A model generated the notes under the pieces. That model was given only the letters and a program-made list of their open reading frames with translations. It did not search any database and was not told the origin of the DNA. Below, in pieces: positions 26,788 through 36,059 of a stretch of 64,000 nt of DNA (its first letter is position 1; each line of letters begins with the position of its first letter). Both the position numbers and the translations under genes were made by a program. Source of the DNA: Curtobacterium pusillum (GTDB lineage Bacteria > Actinomycetota > Actinomycetes > Actinomycetales > Microbacteriaceae); NCBI RefSeq assembly GCF_007680845.1, contig NZ_VEIY01000001.1, positions 814,227 to 878,226 on the forward strand. Direction: 5' to 3'.

Positions 26788-29661
26788 ATGGTGGAACAGA
26801 ACCACGACAACACGAACAACGAAGAAGTCGCACCGAAGCGCCGCACCCGCCTGTTCGGCGGCCGCCGCGCCCGGTCGTCCGGCCAGGAGGCGCGGCTCGA
26901 CCAGAGCGCTCCGGCTGCGGTCGTCGAGACGGTCGCGCTGACGGACGACACCGTCGCCACGTCCGACCCGGCTCCGCAGGCGTCCGCCGCGGCAGTGGTC
27001 GACGCCGAGGTCGACGCGGTCCCGGCGGCGAGCGACGAACCGCACGACGTGAGCACCCTCACCGGCGACCTGCCGGTGGTGGACGTCACCACGCCGTCCG
27101 GAGCGAGCGACGAGGCGGCGGTGACCAGCGCCTCCAGTCCGGAGCCCGACACGGAACCGGCCGAGGCGGAGCCGGCCGAGCCGGAGTCGGCCGAGCCGGA
27201 GACGCCCGCGGCCGACGAGCCCTTCGTCCCCAAGGCGACGAGCACGCTCAGCCTGATCTTCCACGCCCCGGTCCTGCCGGAGCAGCCGTTCCGGGCACCG
27301 CGGGACGACGACGAGGACGACGACGAGCAGGGCGGCGGACGCCGTCGCTCGCGTCGTCGTGGCACGAGCGCCGACCGTGAGGCGCGCGAGCCCCGTGAGC
27401 CGCGCGAACCGCGTGAGCCGCGCGACCACCAGGAGCCCCGGCGTCGCGAGGTCGAGTACATCACCGAGCCGCAGCGGATCAAGGGGTCCACCCGGCTCGA
27501 GGCGAAGAAGCAGCGCCGTCGCGACGGCCGTGACGCCGGTCGTCGTCGCCAGGTCGTCACCGAGGACGAGTTCCTCGCCCGCCGCGAGAGCGTCGACCGC
27601 CAGATGATCGTCCGGTCGAGCTCGTCCACGATCGAGATCGGCGTGCTCGAGGACAACGTCCTCGCCGAGCACTACGTCACGAAGTCGCACAACGTGTCGC
27701 TGATCGGCAACGTGTACCTCGGCAAGGTCCAGAACGTCCTGCCCTCGATGGAGGCAGCGTTCGTCGACATCGGCCGGGGGCGCAACGCCGTGCTGTACGC
27801 GGGCGAGGTCGACTGGGCCTCGGTCGACACCGGCAACCACGGCCGTCGCATCGAAGCCGCGCTCAAGCCGGGCGACAAGGTCCTCGTGCAGGTCACGAAG
27901 GACCCGGTCGGTCACAAGGGCGCCCGCCTCACCAGCCAGGTCTCGCTGCCCGGCCGGTACCTGGTCTACGTGCCGAACGGTTCGATGAACGGCATCTCCC
28001 GCAAGCTGCCGGACACCGAGCGTGCGCGGCTCAAGAAGATCCTCAAGGAGGTCCTGCCGGAGCACGCGGGCGTCATCGTCCGCACCGCCGCCGAGGGTGC
28101 CACCGAGGACCAGCTGACCCGCGACGTGCAGCGCCTCACCAGCCAGTGGGAGGCCATCCAGAAGAAGGTCGAGCACGGCCAGGCGCCGGTCATGCTCCAC
28201 TCGGAGCCCGACCTGCTCGTGAAGATCGTCCGCGACGTCTTCAACGAGGACTTCACGAAGCTCATCATCGACGGTGAGTCCGCACGCCAGACGATCGACG
28301 AGTACCTCACCGCCGTGGCGCCGGACCTCAAGGACCGCGTCGAGCTGTACGACGGCCCGGACTCGTTCGAGGAGTACCGCCTCAACGAGCAGATCGAGAA
28401 GGCGCTGGACCGCAAGGTGTGGCTGCCCTCCGGCGGTTCGCTCGTGATCGACCGCACCGAGGCCATGACCGTCATCGACGTCAACACAGGGAAGTTCGTC
28501 GGGTCCGGCGGCAACCTCGAGGAGACCGTGACGAAGAACAACCTCGAGGCCGCCGAGGAGATCGTCCGCCAGCTCCGCCTCCGCGACATCGGCGGCATCA
28601 TCGTCGTGGACTTCATCGACATGGTGCTCGAGTCGAACCGCGACCTCGTGCTGCGACGCCTCATCGAGTGCCTCAGCCGCGACCGCACGAAGCACCAGGT
28701 CGCCGAGGTCACCTCGCTCGGCCTCGTGCAGATGACCCGCAAGAAGATCGGCGTGGGGCTCCGCGAGTCTCTCGACGAGGTCAACGCCAAGGTCAACGAC
28801 AACAACGCCGACCCCGGTCCCTCGAAGGGTCGGCGCAAGGGCCGCGGGAACGGTGGCACGAACGGCAACGGCAACGGGGGCGGCAACGGCTCCGGGTCGT
28901 CGAACGGCGGATCGTCGAACGGGTCGTCCTCGCAGGCGCACCAGATCACCGACGACGTGAAGAACGCGCTGTCCCGGATCGCCGCGTCGACCATCCCGCA
29001 CGAGGAGCACGACGCCGCGGCCGCTGCGCCGGTGGTGTCGGAAGCTCCTGCGGACGCGTCCGTGGCGCCGGCTTCGTCGTCGAGCGCATCCGACCCGCAG
29101 GAGCACGGTGAGCAGCCCGCTGGGTCGAAGCGTCGTCGTCGTCGCGGTGGACGTGGTGCCGGTGCGCCGGAGTCGTCGGGCTCCGGCTCGGGCTCCTCGG
29201 CCTCGGCCTCGGGCTCGTCGGCCGCGGAGGTCGTCGAGGCCGCCCCGGAGGCCGCGTCCACGCCGGTGTCGGCGCCGGTCGCTTCGGCGCCGGTCGCTTC
29301 GGCGCCCGTCGCTTCCGCGCCGGTCGCTTCGGCGCCGGTCGCTTCTGAGCCCGTCGCGGAGGAGGCTCCGGCGAAGGCCCCGGCGCGCCGCCGGGTCAGC
29401 TCGAGCGCGCCGGTGACCCCGACGGAGACCTCGGTCGCGATCCTCGACATCCCGATCGCCGCCGCGAAGCGCGAGCCCCGCAAGGTGAGCGGCGACGCCG
29501 AGTCCCTGCTCGACTCCGTGCTGCAGGCGCTCCCGGAGCCGAAGCAGCCCGGCCAGGGCCGTTCCCGGTCGCGCCGGGTGTCCTCGCCGAGCATCAGTGC
29601 TCCGGCGACCACCGACGGCGACGCCGGTGACGACGACGGCACCGTGATCCTGGGGGACTGA
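26788..29661 (+). CDS. rne: Ribonuclease E/G with disordered N- and C-terminal arms
   Basis: 957 residues. An acidic disordered region occupies about 1-185, followed by an Arg-rich segment and the RNase E/G core: S1 domain near 300-385 (NVYLGKVQNVLPSMEAAFVD), DNase I-like catalytic domain with VIDVNTGKFVG near 562 and GGIIVVDFIDM near 603. The C-terminal arm (about 670-957) is Gly/Asn/Ser-rich, has an RRRRRG cluster, and contains an APVAS repeat. The CPxCxG zinc-link cysteines that bridge RNase E dimers are absent. It starts mRNA decay and rRNA/tRNA processing. ATG 26788 is preceded by AAGGAG 12 bases upstream, a little far. Confidence 0.93.
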   Translation: MVEQNHDNTNNEEVAPKRRTRLFGGRRARSSGQEARLDQSAPAAVVETVALTDDTVATSDPAPQASAAAVVDAEVDAVPAASDEPHDVSTLTGDLPVVDVTTPSGASDEAAVTSASSPEPDTEPAEAEPAEPESAEPETPAADEPFVPKATSTLSLIFHAPVLPEQPFRAPRDDDEDDDEQGGGRRRSRRRGTSADREAREPREPREPREPRDHQEPRRREVEYITEPQRIKGSTRLEAKKQRRRDGRDAGRRRQVVTEDEFLARRESVDRQMIVRSSSSTIEIGVLEDNVLAEHYVTKSHNVSLIGNVYLGKVQNVLPSMEAAFVDIGRGRNAVLYAGEVDWASVDTGNHGRRIEAALKPGDKVLVQVTKDPVGHKGARLTSQVSLPGRYLVYVPNGSMNGISRKLPDTERARLKKILKEVLPEHAGVIVRTAAEGATEDQLTRDVQRLTSQWEAIQKKVEHGQAPVMLHSEPDLLVKIVRDVFNEDFTKLIIDGESARQTIDEYLTAVAPDLKDRVELYDGPDSFEEYRLNEQIEKALDRKVWLPSGGSLVIDRTEAMTVIDVNTGKFVGSGGNLEETVTKNNLEAAEEIVRQLRLRDIGGIIVVDFIDMVLESNRDLVLRRLIECLSRDRTKHQVAEVTSLGLVQMTRKKIGVGLRESLDEVNAKVNDNNADPGPSKGRRKGRGNGGTNGNGNGGGNGSGSSNGGSSNGSSSQAHQITDDVKNALSRIAASTIPHEEHDAAAAAPVVSEAPADASVAPASSSSASDPQEHGEQPAGSKRRRRRGGRGAGAPESSGSGSGSSASASGSSAAEVVEAAPEAASTPVSAPVASAPVASAPVASAPVASAPVASEPVAEEAPAKAPARRRVSSSAPVTPTETSVAILDIPIAAAKREPRKVSGDAESLLDSVLQALPEPKQPGQGRSRSRRVSSPSISAPATTDGDAGDDDGTVILGD
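29269..29355 (+). repeat. 15-bp tandem repeat encoding APVAS in RNase E
   Basis: The unit GCTTCGGCGCCGGTC is repeated about five times with single-base changes and encodes (S)APVA in the disordered C-terminal arm. The period is divisible by three, so copy-number change keeps the frame. Confidence 0.85.
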
Positions 29662-29663
29662 CC

Positions 29664-30623
29664 ATGACGAACGCCGGCGACCCCCGGTCGCAGCAGGACC
29701 GAGGGCACTACGGTGCGGGCTGGCCGCAGCCCGCACCGCCGGCGCAGGGGCCCGGGTCGTACGCCGGCGCACCGTACGCCGGCGCACCGTACGGGGCGCG
29801 ACCGGGCCCGCAGCCGGGGCCGGCGTACGTCGGACCTCCCGCGCCCGCGCGAGCGCCTCGCCCGCCGGCGGACCCCCGGCGGGCGTTCGCCCCGGGTGCT
29901 TCGGTCCCGAACACGACCGGCGCACTCATCGCGGTGGTGTCGCTCGTGCTCGTCGAGTTCGTCTCGGGGCTGATCGGCCTGCTCGGGGCATCGCTGGTCG
30001 TCCACCCGTTCTCGTCCTACGGCGCCGGCAACAGCCTCGTCGCCGGGTTCGTCACCGGGGTGTTCGCCTCGCCGTTCCCGTTCTACGCCGGGGCGTTCCT
30101 CGCCCTCGCGTTCCTCACGCCCATCGACCGGCGGAGTCCGCTGCCGACAGTGCTCCTCCGTGCCGTGCTCGCCGGCGCCGCCGGGACCGTCGCGCTCGCA
30201 CTCGTCGGGGTCTTCACCGGGTCCTTCAGTGCCGTCCGCTCGGGCGGCGCGCGCATCGTCATCGACGTGATCACCACGCCGCTGCAGAACGGGGTGCCGT
30301 TCACCCTGATGCTCCTCGCGACGTCGACCGCGGCGTGGCTGTGGCTCGGGCGTCCACGGGGTGGGCGTCGAGCGGCGGGGGCTCCGGGCACGCCCGGGAC
30401 CGTCCGACCGGCCGACGCGGTGCCGCCGGCGACCGTGCAGGTGCCGCAGCCGGGGGTGCCCGCGCAGTACCCGGCCGCGCCGCAGTACAGTGCGCCATCG
30501 CAGTACGGTGCGCAGCAGTACCCGGCCGCGCCGCAGTACGGTGCGCCGCAGCAGCCGCCTGTGGGGCCCCCTGGCTCCCAGCAGGCACCATCGAACCCGT
30601 GGGGACCGCCCGCGCCGCGCTGA
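29664..30623 (+). CDS. Pro/Gly/Tyr-rich membrane protein of unknown function
   Basis: 319 residues, starting 2 bases after the rne stop. Residues 1-85 are rich in Pro, Gly, Ala and Tyr (YAGAPYAGAPYGARP). Four likely membrane helices follow (about 87-230), separated by short loops. The C-terminal 85 residues are again low complexity with QYPAAPQYGAPQQ repeats. I do not recognise a family. Tight linkage to rne suggests a shared transcript, and the cytoplasmic Tyr/Pro arms could be interaction surfaces, but this is speculation. Confidence 0.78.
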   Translation: MTNAGDPRSQQDRGHYGAGWPQPAPPAQGPGSYAGAPYAGAPYGARPGPQPGPAYVGPPAPARAPRPPADPRRAFAPGASVPNTTGALIAVVSLVLVEFVSGLIGLLGASLVVHPFSSYGAGNSLVAGFVTGVFASPFPFYAGAFLALAFLTPIDRRSPLPTVLLRAVLAGAAGTVALALVGVFTGSFSAVRSGGARIVIDVITTPLQNGVPFTLMLLATSTAAWLWLGRPRGGRRAAGAPGTPGTVRPADAVPPATVQVPQPGVPAQYPAAPQYSAPSQYGAQQYPAAPQYGAPQQPPVGPPGSQQAPSNPWGPPAPR

Positions 30624-30788
30624 GCCGTCAGCGGCGCGCAGCGGCCGTGCGTGCTCCGTCGTCCGGTGCGCCCGTCGTCCGGTGCGCGTCGGTCGTGGGC
30701 GACGCGCCGTGGGAGGCGTGGTTCGAGGCGGGGCTGCGCCGCGCCTCCAGTCCGCCGATGCTGGGCGGGGGCGAGCCGCCGGGCGTCC

Positions 30789-31061
30789 TCAGAAGACGCG
30801 CTTGTCCCGCTGCGCGACCCGCAACCCGCTGCCGATGAGGCGGAGGACCAGCTCGCGCCCGGTGACCGCCGTCGCGCCCGCGGCGACCAGTTCGTCGTAG
30901 CGCGCGAGGGGCACGTCATAGTGGTCGTGGTCGAACGCACGGCGCGGGATCCCGGCGCGGTCGGCGAAGGCGTGCAGCTCGTCGTATGATGTGTCACTGA
31001 CGAGGTGCGACCACAGAGTGTCGTGTGCGGGCCACGTCGGCGGGTCGATCATCACGGTCAC
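30789..31061 (-). CDS. DUF4031 protein
   Basis: 90 residues. The start GTG 31061 gives MTVMIDPPTWPAHDTLWSHL, the usual N-terminus of this family; the shorter ATG at 31052 would drop the first strand. FDHDHYDVPLARYDELVAAGA and the C-terminal GRELVLRLIGSGLR complete the domain. Function is unknown; it is a small cytoplasmic protein that is widespread in actinobacteria. It is divergent from rplU. The 165 bases between it and the preceding gene contain one exact copy of the 12-mer and nothing else I can name. Confidence 0.85.
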   Translation of the reverse strand: MTVMIDPPTWPAHDTLWSHLVSDTSYDELHAFADRAGIPRRAFDHDHYDVPLARYDELVAAGATAVTGRELVLRLIGSGLRVAQRDKRVF

Positions 31062-31086
31062 ACGGCAATCGTACGTGTGTCGCCGT

Positions 31087-31116
31087 TTGACCGAACCTGG
31101 GGGCATCGAGTATTCT
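31087..31116 (+). promoter_or_regulatory. Sigma-70 type promoter for rplU-rpmA
   Basis: TTGACC (31087-31092), an 18-base spacer, and TATTCT (31111-31116). The -10 sits in an ATCGA...TCGAT palindrome (31105-31120). The predicted leader before rplU is about 115 bases. Confidence 0.75.
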
Positions 31117-31240
31117 CGATCCCTGGTGTCAGCGGGCCGTTCTGCCTGCGTCGCCGATCGGGACCGGGCAACCGGGAACCGCTCGTGCAGAAGTGGGCAC
31201 CCGAGACTTCCCTCAAGCAGAGTTACGTAAGGATTTCCAC

Positions 31241-31549
31241 GTGGTTTACGCAGTAGTGCGCGCCGGCGGCCGTCAGGAGAAGGTCGAGGTCGGCACGATC
31301 ATCACGATCGACCGTGCCAAGGCCGACGACAAGGGCAACATCGACCTCGCCCCGGTGCTCCTCGTGGACGGTGACAAGATCACGTCGGCGGCTTCCGAGC
31401 TCGCCAACGTGACCGTCACCGCCGAGGTGCTCGAGGACCTCCGTGGTCCGAAGGTCGTCATCCAGAAGTTCAAGAACAAGACCGGGTACAAGAAGCGTCA
31501 GGGTTTCCGCGCTGACCTCACCCGCGTCAAGATCACCTCGATCGCGTAA
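31241..31549 (+). CDS. rplU: 50S ribosomal protein L21
   Basis: 102 residues, standard length. It binds 23S rRNA domain in the large subunit. [18 protein letters not shown] at the N-terminus and the C-terminal [20 protein letters not shown] match L21. GTG 31241 is the family start; the upstream in-frame extension is not coding. It is followed after 14 bases by rpmA. Confidence 0.97.
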   Translation: MVYAVVRAGGRQEKVEVGTIITIDRAKADDKGNIDLAPVLLVDGDKITSAASELANVTVTAEVLEDLRGPKVVIQKFKNKTGYKKRQGFRADLTRVKITSIA

Positions 31550-31563
31550 GGCGGGAGTAGAAG

Positions 31564-31815
31564 ATGGCACACAAGAAGGGTGCGAGCTCCACTCGCAACG
31601 GTCGTGACTCGAACGCCCAGCGCCTCGGCGTGAAGCGGTTCGGTGGCCAGGTCGTCAACGCCGGTGAGATCATCCTCCGCCAGCGTGGCACCCACTTCCA
31701 CCCGGGCGCCAACGTCGGCCGCGGTGGCGACGACACGCTGTTCGCCCTCTCGGCCGGTGCGGTCGAGTTCGGCACCAAGGGCGGCCGCAAGGTCGTCAAC
31801 ATCGTCGCTGCGTAA
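31564..31815 (+). CDS. rpmA: 50S ribosomal protein L27
   Basis: 83 residues. [20 protein letters not shown] at the N-terminus reaches the peptidyl transferase centre; no N-terminal extension that would need processing is present. GGGAG-type ribosome site upstream. Second gene of the rplU operon, followed by two hairpins. Confidence 0.97.
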   Translation: MAHKKGASSTRNGRDSNAQRLGVKRFGGQVVNAGEIILRQRGTHFHPGANVGRGGDDTLFALSAGAVEFGTKGGRKVVNIVAA

Positions 31816-31835
31816 GCGTCGATCCTCAACCTGCA

Positions 31836-31857
31836 CACCCGGGCGACTGCCCGGGTG
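31836..31857 (+). terminator. Hairpin after rpmA
   Basis: CACCCGGGC (31836-31844) pairs with GCCCGGGTG (31849-31857) around a 4-base loop. No U-tract follows, so it is a processing or pausing hairpin rather than the main terminator. Confidence 0.55.
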
Positions 31858-31863
31858 AGCGTC

Positions 31864-31904
31864 GGGAGGGGCGGGCCGAGTGCCCGCCCCTCCCGTTCTT
31901 TTTC
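31864..31904 (+). terminator. Strong intrinsic terminator between rpmA and obgE
   Basis: A perfect 13-bp stem (31864-31876 with 31882-31894) is followed by GTTCTTTTTC, the best U-tract in the window. It lies only 22 bases before obgE, so obgE either has its own start or depends on read-through. Confidence 0.9.
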
Positions 31905-31926
31905 GCAACACTCAGGAGTTGGACCC

Positions 31927-33465
31927 ATGGCGACCTTCGTCGACCGCGTGACCCTGCACCTCACTGCGGGGAACGGCGGCAACGGCTGCGTGTCGGTCCG
32001 CCGTGAGAAGTTCAAGCCCCTCGCCGGCCCGGACGGCGGCAACGGCGGTGACGGTGGCGACATCGTGCTCGTCGCCGACCCGCAGGTGACGACCCTCCTC
32101 GGGTACCACCGGTCCCCGCACCGTTCCTCGAAGAACGGCCAGCCGGGGATGGGCGACCACCGCAGCGGCACCAGCGGGGAGACCCTCGAGCTGCCGCTGC
32201 CGATCGGCACCGTCGTGTACGACGAGGACGGCGAGGTCCTCGCCGACCTCACCGAACCCGGCATGCGCGTCGTGATCGCCCCCGGCGGCCAGGGTGGCCT
32301 CGGCAACGCGGCGCTCGCCACCACGAAGCGCAAGGCCCCCGGCTTCGCGCTCCTCGGCACCCAGGGCTGGGCGGGCGACGTCAGCCTCGAGCTGAAGACG
32401 ATCGCCGACGTCGCGCTCGTCGGGTTCCCGAGCGCCGGCAAGTCCTCGCTCATCGCCGCGGTCTCCGCAGCGAAGCCGAAGATCGCCGACTACCCGTTCA
32501 CGACCCTCACGCCGAACCTCGGCGTCGTCGAGTCCGGCTCCACCCGCTTCACCGTCGCCGACGTCCCCGGTCTCATCGAGGGCGCCTCGGAGGGCAAGGG
32601 CCTCGGCCTCGAGTTCCTCCGCCACGTCGAGCGCTGCGAAGCCCTGCTGCACGTCATCGACTGCGCCACGCTCGACCCCGGCCGTGACCCGATCAGCGAC
32701 CTCGACGTCATCCTCGGCGAGCTCGAGCGCTACCCGGTGCCCGAGGGCCAGGTGCCGCTGCTCGAGCGCCCGCAGATGATCGCGCTCAACAAGATCGACG
32801 TCCCAGAGGGCGCCGAACTCGCCGAGTTCGTCACGCCCGAGCTCGAAGCGCGCGGCTACCGCGTCTTCCCGATCTCGACCGCGTCCCGCAAGGGCCTGCG
32901 CGAGCTGACGTTCGCGCTGGCCGACGTCGTGGAGCAGGCACGCGCCTCCCGTGCGGCGGAGCCGGTCGTCGAACGCATCGTCCTCCGCCCGAAGGCGGTC
33001 GACGAGAAGCCGTTCACGATCCGCGCGGAGGGCGGCGAGGAGCACCGCTTCTACCGCATCCGTGGCTCGAAGCCCGAGCGCTGGGTCCAGCAGACCGACT
33101 TCACCAACGAAGAGGCGATCGGCTACCTCGCCGACCGCCTGGCGAAGCTCGGCGTCGAGGACGGCCTGTTCAAGGCCGGAGCCGTCGCCGGGTCCACCGT
33201 CGTCATCGGCGGCGACGGCGGGACGATCTTCGACTGGGAGCCGACGCTCACCTCGACCGCCGAGCTCATCACGAGCGCCCGCGGCACCGACTCGCGCGTC
33301 GGGGGCAGCTCGCGCCCGACCCGCAACGAGCGCCGCGAGGACTACTTCGAGCGCATGGACGCCAAGGCCGCCGCGCGCGCCGAACTCGAAGAGGAACGCA
33401 TCGCCGGACTGTGGGCGGACGACGACGTGTCCGACGCTGCCGCCGACCGGGACGACAGGGACTGA
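31927..33465 (+). CDS. obgE: GTPase Obg (CgtA)
   Basis: 512 residues. The Gly-rich Obg domain is at 1-157 ([20 protein letters not shown]), the GTPase domain at about 160-345 (G1 [10 protein letters not shown]3 [13 protein letters not shown]), and the C-terminal OCT domain at about 365-440, with an Arg/Glu-rich tail. It acts in late 50S assembly and growth control. ATG 31927 is preceded by CAGGAG. Its place after L21 and L27 is the standard one. The stop is 7 bases from proB. Confidence 0.96.
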   Translation: MATFVDRVTLHLTAGNGGNGCVSVRREKFKPLAGPDGGNGGDGGDIVLVADPQVTTLLGYHRSPHRSSKNGQPGMGDHRSGTSGETLELPLPIGTVVYDEDGEVLADLTEPGMRVVIAPGGQGGLGNAALATTKRKAPGFALLGTQGWAGDVSLELKTIADVALVGFPSAGKSSLIAAVSAAKPKIADYPFTTLTPNLGVVESGSTRFTVADVPGLIEGASEGKGLGLEFLRHVERCEALLHVIDCATLDPGRDPISDLDVILGELERYPVPEGQVPLLERPQMIALNKIDVPEGAELAEFVTPELEARGYRVFPISTASRKGLRELTFALADVVEQARASRAAEPVVERIVLRPKAVDEKPFTIRAEGGEEHRFYRIRGSKPERWVQQTDFTNEEAIGYLADRLAKLGVEDGLFKAGAVAGSTVVIGGDGGTIFDWEPTLTSTAELITSARGTDSRVGGSSRPTRNERREDYFERMDAKAAARAELEEERIAGLWADDDVSDAAADRDDRD

Positions 33466-33472
33466 CCGCAGC

Positions 33473-34291
33473 ATGACCGACACGACCGCCCGCACGGACC
33501 TCGGACCCGTCACCTCGCGCGAGGACATCCCGCGAGCCAGACGGATCGTGGTCAAGGTCGGGTCGTCGTCGGTCAGTGGTAACAACACCGGGCAGATCGC
33601 GCCGCTCGTCGACGCCCTCGCGGCCGCACACGCCCGGGGGACCGAGGTGGTGCTGGTCTCCTCCGGCGCGATCGCCACGGGCTTCCCGTTCCTCGGACTC
33701 GAGGGTCGCCCGGACGACCTCGCCACCCAGCAGGCAGCCGCCGCGACCGGGCAGAACGTCCTGATGTTCCGGTACCAGAAGGAACTCGACCGGCACGCGG
33801 TCGTCGCCGCGCAGATCCTCCTCACCGCGGGGGACCTGCAGAACCCCACCCACCGGGTGAACGCGCAGCGCGCCATCGACCGGCTGCTCGCGCTCCGGGT
33901 GCTGCCCATCGTCAACGAGAACGACACCGTGGCCACGCACGAGATCCGGTTCGGTGACAACGACCGGCTCGCGGCGCTCGTGGCGCGACTGCTCGGAGCC
34001 GATGCGCTCGTGCTCCTCTCCGACGTGGAGTCGCTGTACACGCGGCCGCCGGAGCAACCAGGGGCGGCGCCGATCGAGCTCGTGCCGTTCGGGGACGAGC
34101 TGGCCGGGGTGACCTTCGGGTCGATCGGCTCCGCCGGCGTGGGCACGGGGGGAGCGGGGACGAAGGTCGCTGCTGCTCGGCTCGCGGCGGAGGCGGGGAC
34201 GTCGGTGCTCGTGACGGCGACGGCGTTGGTCGAGCGGGCGCTCGCGGGGGACCGGGTGGGGACCTGGTTCGAGGCGGCGCCGCGGGCCTGA
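33473..34291 (+). CDS. proB: Glutamate 5-kinase, short form
   Basis: 272 residues. It phosphorylates glutamate in the first step of proline synthesis. The amino-acid kinase domain is complete (RIVVKVGSSSVSG, NENDTVATHEIRFGDND, GGAGTKVAAA). The C-terminal PUA domain of the roughly 367-residue E. coli enzyme is missing, which is common for short forms. It is coupled to obgE. The next pathway gene, proA, follows after a 248-base gap with its own promoter. Confidence 0.95.
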   Translation: MTDTTARTDLGPVTSREDIPRARRIVVKVGSSSVSGNNTGQIAPLVDALAAAHARGTEVVLVSSGAIATGFPFLGLEGRPDDLATQQAAAATGQNVLMFRYQKELDRHAVVAAQILLTAGDLQNPTHRVNAQRAIDRLLALRVLPIVNENDTVATHEIRFGDNDRLAALVARLLGADALVLLSDVESLYTRPPEQPGAAPIELVPFGDELAGVTFGSIGSAGVGTGGAGTKVAAARLAAEAGTSVLVTATALVERALAGDRVGTWFEAAPRA

Positions 34292-34319
34292 GGCCGGGGC
34301 GGGCTCGGCGGGCCGGGCC

Positions 34320-34409
34320 GGGCTCGCCGAGCGGGCGATTCACGTCACTCTCGGCGCCTCCCGGCGGCAGGTCGTGCCCGCTCGGCGGAATGCACGCGAC
34401 GTGTCGTGC
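34320..34409 (-). repeat. 90-bp hairpin element, inverted copy
   Basis: Read on the minus strand this stretch begins GGGCACGACACGTCGCGTGC and contains CGCCGAGCGGGC and GCCCGCTCGGC arms. That matches the three tandem units at 52.8-53.2 kb in order and spacing, but with more differences. It lies in the proB-proA gap, which otherwise holds only a promoter and a near-copy of the 12-mer. Confidence 0.6.
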
Positions 34410-34527
34410 CCGTTCGGGGGCTGCGATTCGCACGTGCCGGACGCAGGCTGACTCCTCCACAAGAGACGCGCCTCCAGGCCCTCTCCACAGTCGGGCCGGA
34501 CGCCCGTCACGCGCCGGTCGCCGCGCC

Positions 34528-34533
34528 TAGAAT
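34528..34533 (+). promoter_or_regulatory. -10 element, leaderless proA mRNA
   Basis: TAGAAT ends 6 bases before the proA ATG at 34540, with no ribosome-binding sequence between. The transcript should start at or within a base of the ATG. Confidence 0.7.
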
Positions 34534-34539
34534 CGTGCC

Positions 34540-35805
34540 ATGTCGCTGACCGCACCCGCCCCGACCCTGACCGACAAGCTGGTCGCCGCCCGCGCCGCGT
34601 CGTCGGTGCTCGCCACGGCGACGACCGCGGTGAAGGACGCGGCACTCCTCGCGATCGCCGCCGGCGTGCGCACCGCGACGGACGAGATCGTCGCGGCGAA
34701 CCACGACGACCTCGTCGCGGGCGAGGAAGGCGGTCTGTCCGCCGGGCTCCTCGACCGCCTGCGCCTGGACGCCGCCCGCATCGACGCCCTCGCTGCCGCG
34801 GTCGAGCACGTCGTCGGGCTGACCGACCCCGTGGGGGAGCACGTCCGGGGCTCCCGGCTGCCGAACGGACTGCAGCTCACGCAGGTCCGTGTGCCGTTCG
34901 GCGTCGTCGGCGCGATCTACGAAGCACGGCCCAACGTCACGGTGGACATCGCGAGCCTGGCGTTGAAGAGCGGCAACGCGGTGGTCCTGCGCGGTGGCTC
35001 CGCGGCGGAACACACGAACGCGGTGCTGGTCGCGCGCATCCAGGACGCGGTGGCGTCGGTGGGGCTGCCGCGCGAGCTGGTGCAGACCATCGACGAGTTC
35101 GGGCGAGCGGGCGCGACCGAGCTCATGCGTGCGCGCGGGCTGGTCGACGTGCTGATCCCGCGGGGGAGCGCTTCGCTCATCCAGACCGTCGTCACCGAGT
35201 CGCAGGTCCCCGTGATCGAGACGGGTGCCGGTGTCGTGCACGTGTTCCTCGACGAGTCCGCGCCGCTCGAGCGCTCGGTCGACATCGTCCTCAACAGCAA
35301 GGTGCAGCGACCGAGCGTGTGCAACGCGCTCGAGACGCTCCTCGTGCACGAGCGCGCCGCGGATCGTCTGTTGCCCGTCCTCGCCGACCGACTCCGCGCA
35401 GCGGGCGTGACGCTGCGGGGCGACGACGCGACGCGCGTGATCGTGCCCGGCGTACTCCGTGCGACGGACGACGACTGGGCCACCGAGTCGATGGACCTCG
35501 ACCTGTCGATCCGGGTCGTGCCGGACGTCGACGCCGCGATGGCCCACATCGCCCGCTGGTCGACGCACCACACCGAGTCGATCGTGACGAACGACGTGGA
35601 CACGGCAGAGCGCTTCCTCGCCGAGGTGGACTCGGCGGTCGTGATGGCGAACGCCTCGACGCGGTTCACCGACGGCGGGGAGTTCGGGTTCGGTGCCGAG
35701 GTGGGGATCTCCACGCAGAAACTCCACGCCCGCGGCCCGATGGGGCTCCCTGAACTCACGAGCACCAAGTGGATCGTGCGCGGGCAGGGTCAGATCCGCG
35801 GCTAG
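34540..35805 (+). CDS. proA: Glutamate-5-semialdehyde dehydrogenase (gamma-glutamyl phosphate reductase)
   Basis: 421 residues, normal length. It reduces glutamyl phosphate with NADPH in the second step of proline synthesis. The aldehyde-dehydrogenase fold shows VPFGVVGAIYEARPNVTVD, the GGSAAEHTN loop, and the catalytic Cys in VQRPSVCNALETLLVH near residue 261; FGFGAEVGISTQKLHARGPM is the family C-terminal signature. The start at a -10 hexamer plus six bases marks it as leaderless, unlike proB, which is coupled to obgE. Confidence 0.97.
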   Translation: MSLTAPAPTLTDKLVAARAASSVLATATTAVKDAALLAIAAGVRTATDEIVAANHDDLVAGEEGGLSAGLLDRLRLDAARIDALAAAVEHVVGLTDPVGEHVRGSRLPNGLQLTQVRVPFGVVGAIYEARPNVTVDIASLALKSGNAVVLRGGSAAEHTNAVLVARIQDAVASVGLPRELVQTIDEFGRAGATELMRARGLVDVLIPRGSASLIQTVVTESQVPVIETGAGVVHVFLDESAPLERSVDIVLNSKVQRPSVCNALETLLVHERAADRLLPVLADRLRAAGVTLRGDDATRVIVPGVLRATDDDWATESMDLDLSIRVVPDVDAAMAHIARWSTHHTESIVTNDVDTAERFLAEVDSAVVMANASTRFTDGGEFGFGAEVGISTQKLHARGPMGLPELTSTKWIVRGQGQIRG

Positions 35806-35808
35806 ACT
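35803..35808 (+). promoter_or_regulatory. -10 element for the small membrane protein / nadD genes
   Basis: TAGACT overlaps the proA stop codon. It would start a transcript near 35815, about 33 bases before the small ORF, whose ribosome site is ACGGAG. Confidence 0.5.
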
Positions 35809-35847
35809 GAGCGGCGACTTCCCCCGACCGAACGGAGCATCGGACAC

Positions 35848-36048
35848 ATGACCTTCCTCGCAGAAGCCGCTGAGCACGCCTCCGGGGTGCCCGCGTACGT
35901 CTTCCCGCTCGTCGGTGCCCTCTTCTTCGCGTTCCTCGGGTTCGTGACCTGGAGCTTCCGCGACGTGGCCTACCGCCACTCCCAGAAGTTCGAGGCCACC
36001 CGCCACCACGAGACGGGTGTCGACGAGTTCGGCCACACCAAGATCTGA
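35848..36048 (+). CDS. Small single-helix membrane protein between proA and nadD
   Basis: 66 residues. Residues about 15-37 ([21 protein letters not shown]) form one membrane helix; the cytoplasmic tail is His-rich and charged ([23 protein letters not shown]). Not recognised as a named family, but the good promoter, ribosome site and tight spacing to nadD (11 bases) make it a real gene. A His-rich tail could bind metal; no evidence beyond composition. Confidence 0.8.
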   Translation: MTFLAEAAEHASGVPAYVFPLVGALFFAFLGFVTWSFRDVAYRHSQKFEATRHHETGVDEFGHTKI

Positions 36049-36059
36049 CCCGCTCCTCC

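Noticed and set aside
29113..29415. Arg-rich ORF in another frame inside RNase E
   Set aside because: Shadow of the repetitive Ser/Val/Pro/Ala-coding arm.
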